Assembly (NCBI RefSeq): GCF_014250515.1
Contig: NZ_CP060202.1
Span: forward strand, 2,415,001 to 2,479,000
Length of the DNA: 64,000 nt
Reading direction: 5' to 3'
From: Hymenobacter sediminicola
Lineage (GTDB): Bacteria; Bacteroidota; Bacteroidia; Cytophagales; Hymenobacteraceae
Shown here: in pieces, positions 1 to 7,865 of the stretch
Numbering within the stretch: the stretch's first letter is position 1
Layout: every line of letters starts with the position of its first letter
The notes under the pieces: generated by a model
The model's database searches: none
Told to the model about the DNA's origin: nothing
Seen by the model: only the letters and a program-made list of their open reading frames with translations
Translations under genes and position numbers: made by a program

Positions 1-1189
1 TGTACAGGTCCAGGAAGCTCTCCACAATGCGGCGGTTGTCGTAGAGGCGCCGGATGGTGTGGGCGGCTTCCTGGCCAATGAGGGCGGTAGGCAGATGGCC
101 CTGGTAGTAGCGGCCCAACACTTCCAGCCAGGCGGCGGGCTCGTCGCGCAGCACAATGTCATGGCCGTCGCGGGCATGAATGCCTTCGGCGCCCAGCGTG
201 GTGCTCAGAATACACTTGCCTAGGGCCATGCCTTCAATAATCTTGATGCGCATGCCGCCACCGCTCAGCAGCGGCACCAGCATAATATCGTATTGCTGCA
301 TGAAGCCAGCTGCTGAGTCCACGAACCCGTGCACCGTGATACCAGGCTGCCGCAGCTCCCGAAACCGCGCCGGCATCTGCTTACCGGCCAAGTGCAGCTC
401 CAACTCCGGATACTGCGCGTGCGCCTTTGGCCACACTTCGGCCAGAAACCAGTCGAGCCCTTCCTGATTCGGCAGCCAGTCGAGCGAGCCAATCATGAAC
501 AGCGTACGGGGCTTGGGCCGGATGGCCGGATCGGTCTGAAAACGCTCCAGATGCACCCCGGCCGGCACAAACACCACCGGTTCTTTGCAACCCATGTGGC
601 GCAGACGCTGCTGGTCGGGCTCCGTGATGGCCGCCACCGCATCGAAGCGAGGCAGGTAGTCGTGCTCGAACTGCTGCACGCGGCCGGCCAGATGGCGCAG
701 GTAGAAGCGCTTCAGCGGTTTTTTTTCGCGGCTGGCCAGCATCTGCCAGATGGTGTATTCTACGTTGTGTGCCCGCAGCACCACCGGCACCCCGGGCGCC
801 ACGCGCCGCACCACATCCACGTACCACGCCACGAACGAGCCTTCCATCTGTACCACATCAATAGCCTGCGTGCGCAGAATCTCGGTAAGCTGGGTGGCGG
901 ATTCTTCGCTCACAAACCGCTCCACGTTGTAAGGAAGGCTGCTGCTCATCAAGTTACGCAGGGCTTTCACCGGGGAGAGCCGCGTGTCCACATCCACGGT
1001 TACCAGGCGCAGGTTGGGGCCCAGATGGTTGAGGGCATCGGCGGGCTGGTGGTGTTTGGGCGTGTTCAGGGCCAGCACCGTGACGCGGTGGCCGGCCCGC
1101 ACGAGGCCCGCCGCCACATCGTACATGGCAATAGCCCCGCCATCGGTGGGCGGATACGGAACGCGCGGACAGAGTTGCAGAATGTGCAC
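1..1189 (-). CDS. Glycosyltransferase family 4 protein (3' end cut by the window edge)
   Basis: The minus strand is open from a GTG at 1189 through position 1. It reads as a GT-B fold retaining glycosyltransferase that would move a sugar from a nucleotide donor to a cell-envelope glycan or lipid acceptor. The N-terminus has the usual glycine-rich acceptor loop (VPYPPTDGGAIAMYDVA). The C-terminal half shows the donor-binding part, with LFMIGSLDWLPNQEG followed by the GT4 signature VPLLSGGGMRIKIIEGMALG, including the conserved Glu of the E-x7-E region. A stop codon lies in frame at 1217-1219, so GTG 1189 is the best start. The protein end is outside the window. The acceptor and pathway cannot be told from sequence. 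Confidence 0.85.
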   Translation of the reverse strand, partial: MHILQLCPRVPYPPTDGGAIAMYDVAAGLVRAGHRVTVLALNTPKHHQPADALNHLGPNLRLVTVDVDTRLSPVKALRNLMSSSLPYNVERFVSEESATQLTEILRTQAIDVVQMEGSFVAWYVDVVRRVAPGVPVVLRAHNVEYTIWQMLASREKKPLKRFYLRHLAGRVQQFEHDYLPRFDAVAAITEPDQQRLRHMGCKEPVVFVPAGVHLERFQTDPAIRPKPRTLFMIGSLDWLPNQEGLDWFLAEVWPKAHAQYPELELHLAGKQMPARFRELRQPGITVHGFVDSAAGFMQQYDIMLVPLLSGGGMRIKIIEGMALGKCILSTTLGAEGIHARDGHDIVLRDEPAAWLEVLGRYYQGHLPTALIGQEAAHTIRRLYDNRRIVESFLDLY

Positions 1190-1291
1190 TGAGGGGGAAT
1201 TGGGTAGTCGGTTGGGCTATGGGCGACTTTGGCCCGGCAGCTCCGGTTTCAAGCACCAAAAATCAAAAACAAACCGCCAAAAACAAGCCGG

Positions 1292-3382
1292 CTAAGCGCC
1301 GCGCGGAATGACCGTGCCCAGCAAATTGGCCAGCTGGTTGTCCATCTGCTTGAGCAGCCGGATGGTTTGCAGGTGCTCCATCATGGTATCATCATCGAGA
1401 GGGTGACGCAGAGCTTCCAGCCGGATGGCCAATTCGCGCTCCACATTCACCTTGTTGAGGCGCAGGATGGCATTGTCGCAGGCCGTCTGGAGCAGGTCCA
1501 GCTCCCGGGGCACGTGAATCTGGTGGGTGGTCCAGTTGGGACTCAGCTCATACTTTTCCGTGGCCAGCTCCGCCACCATGCTCCGGATATCGGAGCGGTT
1601 GTGCTGGATGAGGGTACGCACTTCGGGCCAGCGGCCCTGCTCCAGCTCCTGCCGGCACAAGTGCATCAGGTCGGCATAGATGCCCGTTTTGAAAGAGGTG
1701 TCGTCGAGCTGCTGCAGCAGGTATTGCGCCACGGCTACTTCCGGAGCCAGCGGCTGCGCCGAGTACAGCAGCAGCAGGCGCACCACTTCCCGCTCGCACT
1801 GTTCCAGCACGTCGGGCACGGGCTCCAGGTCCTCACGGGTGAGGGTCTGCAGGTCGCCGCCCCCGCCCATCAGGTCTTCCGGCGACGCGCCGTACATCAG
1901 CGCCTCGGCCTCTTCCTCGGGGCTAAGCTGGCGGTTGCTGGTTGCTGGTTGCTGGTTGCTGGTTCGCGGCGGAAGTCCACCGGCGTTGCTGCTTCCCGCC
2001 GAAGTGCCGGCTCCGCTTCCAGGGCCGCTGTTGCTGCTGGGGGCCTTGCCGGAAGCGTTGCGTACCAGCTTGTTGTATTCCGTGATAAGCACCTGCTCAT
2101 CAATGCCGAAAGCCTGCGAAGTCTGCTGCAGAAACACCTGCCGCTTAATCGGGTCGGGCACTTTGGCAATGCTTTGCAGCACCTCCCGGATGGCTTCGGC
2201 CTTCTTCACCGGGTCCTGGGCGGCCTCACGGCTTACTAGCTCGGTTTTGAACTGGATAAAGTCCTGGCTGGCCTGCTCCAGATGCTCCCGGAACTTTTGG
2301 TCGCCGACTTTGCGGATGTAGCTGTCGGGGTCGTCGCCGTCCGGAAACAGCACCACGCGCACGTTCAGGCCTCCTTCCAGCAGCATATCAATACCACGCA
2401 GCGAGGCCCGAATGCCGGCCGCGTCGCCGTCGTAGAGCACCGTTACGTTGTCGGTGTAGCGCTTCAGGAGGCGAATCTGCCCATCAGTGAGCGAGGTACC
2501 CGACGAGGCCACCACGTTTTTGATGTCGCCCTGGTGCAAACTCAGCACGTCGAGGTAGCCTTCTACCAGGTAGCACAGCTCCTCCGTCCGGATGGCCTGC
2601 CGGCCCTGGTAGAGCCCATACAGCACATCCGACTTGTGGTAGATTTCCGACTCCGGCGAGTTCAGGTACTTGGCCGTTTTGTCGTTGGGTTTGAGCGTGC
2701 GTGCCCCAAACCCAATCACGCGGCCCGACACGTTATGAATCGGGAACATCACGCGTCCCCGGAACCGGTCGTAGCGGCGGCCGGTGTCCTGGCCCTGGTC
2801 GTCTTCGCGCCGGATGATGAGGCCGGTTTTTTCCAGGTATTTCTGCTCGTAGCCCGCTGCCGTGGCTGATTTCAGCAGATCGTCCCACTGATCCAGCGAG
2901 TAGCCCAGCTCGAAAGTCTTGATGGTAGCCTGGTTGAGGCCGCGCTGGCGCAGGTAGCTCAGCCCGATGCTCTGGCCCTCGTCGGTGCTCAGCAGCAGGT
3001 GGTGGTAGTGGTCCTTGGCCCAGTTCGACACGATGAACTGGGAATCCTTTTCGTTTTGGGCGAGCTGCTGCTCCGGCGTTTTTTCCTCTTCCTGGACCTC
3101 GATGCCGTACTTTTTGGCCAGATACTTCAGAGCCTCCACGTAGCTGGTGCCCTCAATATCCATGATGAACTGCACCACCCCGCCCGCCTTGCCGCAGCCG
3201 AAGCACTTATACAGCCCCTTAGCCGGCGCCACTGAGAAGCTCGGCGACTTTTCGTGGTGAAACGGGCAGCAGGCCCACATATTCTGGCCCTTGCGCTTCA
3301 GGCTCACGAAGTCGCCCACCACCTCCACAATGTCGGCTTGGTGAATTATCTGATCAACTAGTTCTTTAGGAATGCGGGCCAT
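1292..3382 (-). CDS. dnaG: DNA primase
   Basis: This 696-residue protein synthesises RNA primers for chromosome replication with DnaB helicase. The CHC2 zinc ribbon is at residues 39-63 (Cys39, His42, Cys60, Cys63). The primase core follows, then the TOPRIM domain with its catalytic Glu274 in LVEGYLDVLS and the acidic DGDAAG motif. The C-terminal third would bind DnaB and is less conserved. A Ser/Gly/Thr-rich linker around residues 445-490 carries a tandem 7-bp DNA repeat at 1933-1964. The start ATG at 3382 lies about nine bases below a TACCTTTG promoter element (3398-3391), so the transcript would be nearly leaderless. Assignment is firm. Confidence 0.97.
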   Translation of the reverse strand: MARIPKELVDQIIHQADIVEVVGDFVSLKRKGQNMWACCPFHHEKSPSFSVAPAKGLYKCFGCGKAGGVVQFIMDIEGTSYVEALKYLAKKYGIEVQEEEKTPEQQLAQNEKDSQFIVSNWAKDHYHHLLLSTDEGQSIGLSYLRQRGLNQATIKTFELGYSLDQWDDLLKSATAAGYEQKYLEKTGLIIRREDDQGQDTGRRYDRFRGRVMFPIHNVSGRVIGFGARTLKPNDKTAKYLNSPESEIYHKSDVLYGLYQGRQAIRTEELCYLVEGYLDVLSLHQGDIKNVVASSGTSLTDGQIRLLKRYTDNVTVLYDGDAAGIRASLRGIDMLLEGGLNVRVVLFPDGDDPDSYIRKVGDQKFREHLEQASQDFIQFKTELVSREAAQDPVKKAEAIREVLQSIAKVPDPIKRQVFLQQTSQAFGIDEQVLITEYNKLVRNASGKAPSSNSGPGSGAGTSAGSSNAGGLPPRTSNQQPATSNRQLSPEEEAEALMYGASPEDLMGGGGDLQTLTREDLEPVPDVLEQCEREVVRLLLLYSAQPLAPEVAVAQYLLQQLDDTSFKTGIYADLMHLCRQELEQGRWPEVRTLIQHNRSDIRSMVAELATEKYELSPNWTTHQIHVPRELDLLQTACDNAILRLNKVNVERELAIRLEALRHPLDDDTMMEHLQTIRLLKQMDNQLANLLGTVIPRGA
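1933..1964. repeat. 7-bp tandem repeat inside dnaG
   Basis: Four full copies of GGTTGCT plus a partial GGTT lie in the linker coding region of dnaG (encoding SNQQPATSN-type residues). A gain or loss of one unit would shift the frame. Confidence 0.85.
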
Positions 3383-3390
3383 ACTTCCCG

Positions 3391-3398
3391 CAAAGGTA
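3391..3398 (-). promoter_or_regulatory. Putative -7 promoter element for dnaG
   Basis: On the minus strand this reads TACCTTTG, a perfect match to the Bacteroidota -7 consensus TAnnTTTG. It ends only about nine bases before the dnaG ATG, implying a very short leader. No convincing -33 box was seen. Confidence 0.5.
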
Positions 3399-3458
3399 GG
3401 CAGGAAGTCCGGCGAAGTTTCTGCCGCATTGTGCGAACATCCTCCTACAACAACGGGG

Positions 3459-3552
3459 TGTCATGCTGAGCTTGCCGAAGCATATCTACCGCTTCGTTGT
3501 AACAGCAGTAAATAGCCATAGGTAGAGATGCTTCGGCTGCGCTCATCATGAC
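3459..3552. repeat. Dispersed palindromic repeat, family A, copy 1 (divergent)
   Basis: An imperfect inverted repeat in the dnaG downstream/upstream gap. The left arm begins TGTCATGCTGAGC and the right arm ends GCGCTCATCATGAC, with GAAGCAT/ATGCTTC and GGTAGA cores. It is related to the better matched copies at 13229-13313 and 55858-55943. Confidence 0.7.
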
Positions 3553-3583
3553 GTGCTTTATAGATGGACGTTACTTTATGACG

Positions 3584-4876
3584 TTAATAATTCCGACTGG
3601 CAGTGGTTTCGGGGATGATGATGACGTAGTCGTAGCCTAGGATGGTGGCTTGCAATTCCTGGTCGGCTACGGGCATTGCTTTATAGAGCATGGCCCGGCG
3701 CAAGGGGCGTATATCATACACCTGCCAGGCTGCGCCGGCTGGCGTGGCAGCCATAAACGGTTTGAGCATGGCTTCGTCGGCGGCGGTGTAGCTGGTGGCG
3801 TTTTTGCTGAAATCCACTGGGTTCTGGCCAGTTACTTTTTTGCCTTGTTTACCCATCACGAAGATGTGCAGCGTTTTCTGGTCGTGCGCGTCGGCCAGGT
3901 TCACGGCCACGTTGCCCACGTCATAGATGTCGCCCCAGATGCTGCGGCCCCGCCCCAGGTGATAAGCCCCAAACTTGAACAGCATAGGCGGCAGCGGCTG
4001 CCCGGCCTTCTGATACGGCGCCAGCTCCTGCAATAGGTTGCGCTTCATCAGGTTGATGCGCGTTTGATGGCCGCCGGGCTTACCGGAGGCATTTACCCTG
4101 AAAATATTCACGCTGGCCTCCAGGTCCTGCAGCAGCTGGCGCACTGCTACCGGCTCGGTGCTGGTCATTTTCCGCAAGCTGTCCAGCAGCGTGGGGCGCA
4201 TGCCGTTGATGGTGATTTTGCCGTAGTCGGCGGCTATCAGGGCCGCCCGGTCGTGGGCTTGGATGGCGGTGGCTTGCTGCTGCAGGAAGGCACGGGTGGA
4301 TTTACTTTTCACCTGCTCGGCCATCAGCGCCAGGGTACGGCCCGTAGTGGCGAAACCCTGCTGCTCGACGCCCACCAAAGACGTGCCCTGCGCACGCAGG
4401 GCGCGGGCCAGTTCAAATTCCTCCGCCCAGCTATAAAACGACAAATCCATCGGGTACTGCTGCAGAAACGCGGTGGGCAAGCCCGGCTGTGCGGTCAGGC
4501 GGGTCAGGTCCAAAGCCTGATACTTGTCGATTTCAGCTACATACACTTTAGGTTTCAGCACTTGTGCCACAGCCTGCGTGAAGGCCGGAATCTGGGCTAT
4601 GCCGTGGTCTTCGCCTACCAGTACCAAGGCACTTTTCCGGATGTCCTGCTGCAACTTTTCCCACCCCGGCCCACTGAATTGAGTGCCCGTTTGCGTGAGG
4701 CTGAATTGATTTTGGCGCAACAGGCGCTGGAACGTGGTATCGGTGGGAGTTTGCGCGTGCGCAACAGAACTGAAGATGGCAGCCATCAGCAGGGTACCAG
4801 ATACGCGAGTGACGCAGCGCCGGAAGCGAGAAGAGACGAGCATAAGGGAAATGAAGTGTAGAAATAGAACGCGCAA
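3584..4876 (-). CDS. Secreted protein of unknown function, EreA/ChaN-like fold suspected
   Basis: This 430-residue protein has an N-terminal export signal ending in the SSVAHAQ cleavage region. A start at 4843 (the second Met, MLVSSRF) would give a more typical signal length. The mature part opens with a segment reading LVLVGEDHGIAQIPAF, which resembles the GE-x-HG active-site segment of erythromycin-esterase and ChaN-like (TraB-fold) hydrolases. A later MLFKFGAYHLGRG segment could supply a second histidine. It stands alone between dnaG and the divergent mrp gene. The likeness is by eye only; substrate and enzymatic activity are unknown. Confidence 0.6.
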   Translation of the reverse strand: MRVLFLHFISLMLVSSRFRRCVTRVSGTLLMAAIFSSVAHAQTPTDTTFQRLLRQNQFSLTQTGTQFSGPGWEKLQQDIRKSALVLVGEDHGIAQIPAFTQAVAQVLKPKVYVAEIDKYQALDLTRLTAQPGLPTAFLQQYPMDLSFYSWAEEFELARALRAQGTSLVGVEQQGFATTGRTLALMAEQVKSKSTRAFLQQQATAIQAHDRAALIAADYGKITINGMRPTLLDSLRKMTSTEPVAVRQLLQDLEASVNIFRVNASGKPGGHQTRINLMKRNLLQELAPYQKAGQPLPPMLFKFGAYHLGRGRSIWGDIYDVGNVAVNLADAHDQKTLHIFVMGKQGKKVTGQNPVDFSKNATSYTAADEAMLKPFMAATPAGAAWQVYDIRPLRRAMLYKAMPVADQELQATILGYDYVIIIPETTASRNY

Positions 4877-5020
4877 GAATACCGGCTTTCCGCCGAATTA
4901 TGGGGCCAGCTGCCGGATAGAGGGGAATACCCACTGACTGGTTGTATGGTCCGATTAAAAATCCTGCTCACAGCACCGGCCCGGAAGGTAGCCGCACAAC
5001 TTCAGCGCCGCTTTCCGGGT

Positions 5021-5028
5021 TATCTTTG
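5021..5028 (+). promoter_or_regulatory. Putative -7 promoter element for the Mrp-like gene
   Basis: TATCTTTG matches TAnnTTTG and lies 35 bases before the ATG at 5064, which supports that start. Confidence 0.5.
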
Positions 5029-5063
5029 CGCATTGCATCCGCATTTTCCCGACTGACTATCCA

Positions 5064-6167
5064 ATGGTACCCATCACCAAAGAAGCCGTCCTCAAGGCCT
5101 TGAGCTACGTGGAGGAACCCGACCTGGGCAAAGACCTCGTCACACTCAACATGATTGAGGATGTAGCAATTAACGGCCGCACCGTTTCGTTCACGGTGGT
5201 GCTCACCACGCCGGCCTGCCCCCTCAAACAACTTATCCACGACGCCTGCGAGCGGGCTATCCATACGATGGTAGACGCGGAGGCCGAGGTAGTTATTGTA
5301 ATGACTTCGCGCGTGACGAGCATGCGCCAGAACCGCGACCTGCTGCCTGGCGTCAAGAATATCATTGCCATTGCCTCGGGCAAAGGTGGCGTAGGCAAAA
5401 GTACCGTTACGGCCAACCTAGCCATTGCGCTGGCCAAAACCGGCGCCAAAGTGGGCCTCGTGGATGCCGATATTTCGGGACCCAGCATGCCACTCATGTT
5501 CGGTGTGATGGACGCCCGCCCGCACGTCTTTCAGGGTCCCGATGGCAAAAACCTGATTCAGCCGGTGGAAGCGCACGGCGTGAAGCTGATGAGCATCGGT
5601 TTTCTGGCCCCCGCCGAGTCGGCTATTGTGTGGCGCGGCCCGATGGCCTCGTCGGCGCTGAAGCAGTTCATCACGGAAGTAGACTGGGGCGAGCTGGACT
5701 ATCTGCTCCTCGACATGCCTCCCGGAACCTCCGACATTCACCTGACCATGGTGCAGACCGTGCCCGTCACCGGCTCGCTCATCGTGACCACACCGCAGAA
5801 AGTAGCGCTGGCTGATGCGGAGAAGGGCCTGCAGATGTTCCGGTTGCCCCAGATCAACGTGCCGGTATTGGGCATCGTGGAGAATATGGCCTGGTTTACG
5901 CCCGCCGAGCTGCCCGACAACAAGTACTTCATCTTCGGGGAAGGCGGCGGTGTGGCGCTGGCTGAAAAGCATCAGGTGCCGCTGCTGGGCCAGATTCCGC
6001 TGGTGCAGAGCATCCGCGAGAACGGCGACTTAGGTACTCCGGCCATCCTGCAGGAAGGCACGCCGGCCGCCAACGTATTCGGCCAGTTGGCCGAGGAACT
6101 GGCGCGCCAGGTGAGCATCCGCAACGCCATTGCCCCGCGCACCCAGGTAGTACAGATGCAGTCCTAA
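5064..6167 (+). CDS. Mrp/NBP35-family iron-sulfur carrier ATPase
   Basis: This 367-residue cytosolic P-loop ATPase is of the Mrp/ApbC type, which holds and delivers Fe-S clusters to target apoproteins. Residues 1-85 form the MIP18-like (DUF59) domain with TTPACPLK. The deviant Walker A GKGGVGKS sits at residues 106-113, followed by the switch motifs DADISGPSMP and DMPPGTSD. The CPxC cluster-bridging pair usual in ApbC and NBP35 is absent: the corresponding stretch reads NMAWFTPAELPDNKYFIFG. The gene is followed 170 bases later by an Nfu scaffold on the same strand, which fits a shared role in Fe-S assembly. Function is known for the family; whether this variant binds a cluster is open. Confidence 0.92.
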   Translation: MVPITKEAVLKALSYVEEPDLGKDLVTLNMIEDVAINGRTVSFTVVLTTPACPLKQLIHDACERAIHTMVDAEAEVVIVMTSRVTSMRQNRDLLPGVKNIIAIASGKGGVGKSTVTANLAIALAKTGAKVGLVDADISGPSMPLMFGVMDARPHVFQGPDGKNLIQPVEAHGVKLMSIGFLAPAESAIVWRGPMASSALKQFITEVDWGELDYLLLDMPPGTSDIHLTMVQTVPVTGSLIVTTPQKVALADAEKGLQMFRLPQINVPVLGIVENMAWFTPAELPDNKYFIFGEGGGVALAEKHQVPLLGQIPLVQSIRENGDLGTPAILQEGTPAANVFGQLAEELARQVSIRNAIAPRTQVVQMQS

Positions 6168-6337
6168 GGGAGTAGCGAGGGGCAGCATTTCGGCGCAAAC
6201 CGAAGCTCCTCGCTAGTTCCGGCAACTTTACCGAAACGATTCGTGTTTCGTGTATCCCTGCCAAAAGCAGTACTTTTACGCGCTGCCTGCCCCGGCAGCA
6301 CCGCTAATTCAATACCCTCAGCGTTACTTTTCCTTTC

Positions 6338-6673
6338 ATGACGCATTCCGCTGCTGTAGAAGATCATCCGCTCCTGCCCCGCATCGAGCAGGCCCTGGAC
6401 ACCATCCGGCCCTATCTGGCCGCCGATGGAGGCAACGTGCGCGTGCTGGGCATTTCCGACGACATGGTGCTCCAGTTGGAGCTACTCGGTGCCTGTGGCA
6501 CCTGCCCCATGTCGCCGATGACGCTGAAGGCTGGCGTGGAGGAATCAGTGAAGAAGGCCGTACCCGAAATCCGCGCCGTGGAGGCCATCAACCTCACACC
6601 CATGTCGGCCCAGCCCGCCGGCCAGACCGGCCACCCTCAGTCGCCCGCGCCGGTACCAACCCCGCAGTTCTAA
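6338..6673 (+). CDS. NifU C-terminal domain (Nfu-type) Fe-S scaffold protein
   Basis: This 111-residue protein matches the NifU_C domain. It carries the invariant CxxC (Cys53, Cys56 in GACGTCPMS) that binds a bridging [4Fe-4S] cluster, preceded by the PYLAADGGNVRVLG helix-strand. The last 20 residues are a Pro/Gln-rich tail. It lies directly downstream of the Mrp-like carrier, so the two probably cooperate in passing clusters to apoproteins. A hairpin at 6691-6742 follows the stop codon. Confidence 0.93.
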   Translation: MTHSAAVEDHPLLPRIEQALDTIRPYLAADGGNVRVLGISDDMVLQLELLGACGTCPMSPMTLKAGVEESVKKAVPEIRAVEAINLTPMSAQPAGQTGHPQSPAPVPTPQF

Positions 6674-6690
6674 GTTTTCCTAAGTTACAT

Positions 6691-6742
6691 ACAGCAGCGC
6701 CCCGCTCCTGCCGGTTATCTGGTTGGGGCGGGGCGTTGCTGT
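6691..6742 (+). terminator. Hairpin after the Nfu gene
   Basis: An 18-base arm beginning ACAGCAGCGCCCC pairs, with two mismatches, with an arm ending GGGGCGTTGCTGT. The T-tract afterwards is weak. Confidence 0.6.
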
Positions 6743-6771
6743 GTTTAGGTTCAATGTTTTTAGAAGTATAT

Positions 6772-6866
6772 ATCTAACGGTTTTGGGCTTTACGTTCGGG
6801 CGGGTTTCGGAGCACAAAACTGTCAACCTGCACTGCACCCCGCCTGACGCAAAACCCGTGTTATAG
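6772..6866 (-). repeat. attC-like imperfect inverted repeat downstream of the cassette gene
   Basis: Read on the minus strand this 95-bp segment starts with CTATAAC and ends with GTTAGAT. The latter fits the integron crossover consensus GTTRRRY. The arms continue as imperfect complements (ACGGGTTTTG with CAAAACCG, and GGCGGG with CCCGCC). Length and layout match attC sites, but the 5' core departs from RYYYAAC. Confidence 0.5.
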
Positions 6867-6878
6867 GGCGTTTTTCTT

Positions 6879-7625
6879 CTATTCAATTCCGTATTCTCCA
6901 AAATATTCTCTTACCTTTTTCTTGTCATATTTGTCTTCACCACGCCAATGTAAAACAAATGTCCAATCGTGTTTACCAGGTTCTTTTCTGTCATAGCGTA
7001 AAGGCTTTAAAATATCAGCACAACCAAGTATTTCCATTAGAACGTGGCGTTCATTTTTTGAAACCTTAAACCCTTCTGTTAATCTATCACGTAGTTTACT
7101 CGGTGTTTCTCCGAATTCTGAACTGGCAATAACCTTGAGAATATTTTTTAAGATTTCAATGTCATTTTTGGTTGGTGTTGGAATGCTTTCTTTTTCGAGC
7201 AAATGTAAGTCAAGCCAGTTGTAAAGTCCATTATTATGTCTAACTCCGCCCCATTTTATCCTTTCAAAATTTAGAACATTCAAGTCCTCGTTTTCTCCGT
7301 GCCCGTAATAATAGTCGTTTATGTTCTTTTCTGTCAAAAGACGTTTTGCATTTTCATAACTTCCAAGTCCAGAACGCCAGTCAAGTCGTTTGTTGCTAAG
7401 GCTACAAAGGAAAGCGTCAGTAACTTTCTTTTTTGAAATTATTTTAACAGTATTATCAATATTTGAAACAAGGTCAACTTTTGAAATTGTCAACGGGTCG
7501 AACATTAAGCCTTTTTCTTTAGCATACTTAAAGTCGCCAGGTAATGTCTTTTGGTTTTCGTCACTTGTCCAACCAGCCGATGTCCAGTAAGTTTTGAATA
7601 ATATGTCTTTCGCTTTTTTGTCCAC
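6879..7625 (-). CDS. Unknown low-GC protein, possible gene-cassette cargo
   Basis: This 248-residue, Lys/Asp/Asn-rich protein starts at a GTG (7625). I do not recognise a family. The chain has no signal peptide or membrane span and looks soluble, with Trp-rich ends (TYWTSAGWTSDE near the start, WTFVLHWRGEDKYD near the end). Base use differs sharply from the neighbours: 7021-7080 holds 22 G+C in 60, while adjacent genes are well above half. It lies between two attC-like inverted repeats (6772-6866 and 7647-7697) and has no functional link to the Fe-S and fumarylacetoacetase genes beside it. This points to recent transfer, perhaps as a mobile cassette. Confidence 0.7.
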   Translation of the reverse strand: MDKKAKDILFKTYWTSAGWTSDENQKTLPGDFKYAKEKGLMFDPLTISKVDLVSNIDNTVKIISKKKVTDAFLCSLSNKRLDWRSGLGSYENAKRLLTEKNINDYYYGHGENEDLNVLNFERIKWGGVRHNNGLYNWLDLHLLEKESIPTPTKNDIEILKNILKVIASSEFGETPSKLRDRLTEGFKVSKNERHVLMEILGCADILKPLRYDRKEPGKHDWTFVLHWRGEDKYDKKKVREYFGEYGIE

Positions 7626-7646
7626 TGTCGGTTGTTTTAAAATACC

Positions 7647-7697
7647 CTATAACATCCTTATTACCGAAACCATACTGGCTCCTAGTTTCGGTTATAG
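7647..7697 (-). repeat. attC-like inverted repeat upstream of the cassette gene
   Basis: A compact 51-bp inverted repeat with outer arms CTATAAC/GTTATAG and inner arms CCGAAAC/GTTTCGG. It overlaps a second palindrome at 7689-7720 (CGGTTATAG/CTATAACCG). The nested arm layout recalls attC R and L boxes, though GTTATAG does not fit GTTRRRY. Confidence 0.45.
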
Positions 7698-7865
7698 CAC
7701 CAACGGGTATCCTATAACCGATACAATTCCTGCCGCCATGGTTGCGGCAATACGTAGCGGAAGCTACAGCACAAGATAGCGGCTTCACAGGATTCTGCTT
7801 CCCTTACCCACCATTCCGCCCACCCCGTTACCTTTACCGCTCCTACCAACCACCACCCTTCCCGA

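Noticed and set aside
329..1192. 287-codon plus-strand frame
   Set aside because: It is antisense to the GT4 glycosyltransferase, whose motifs read on the minus strand.
4064..4861. 265-codon plus-strand frame
   Set aside because: It is antisense to the secreted protein at 3584, which has a signal peptide on the minus strand.
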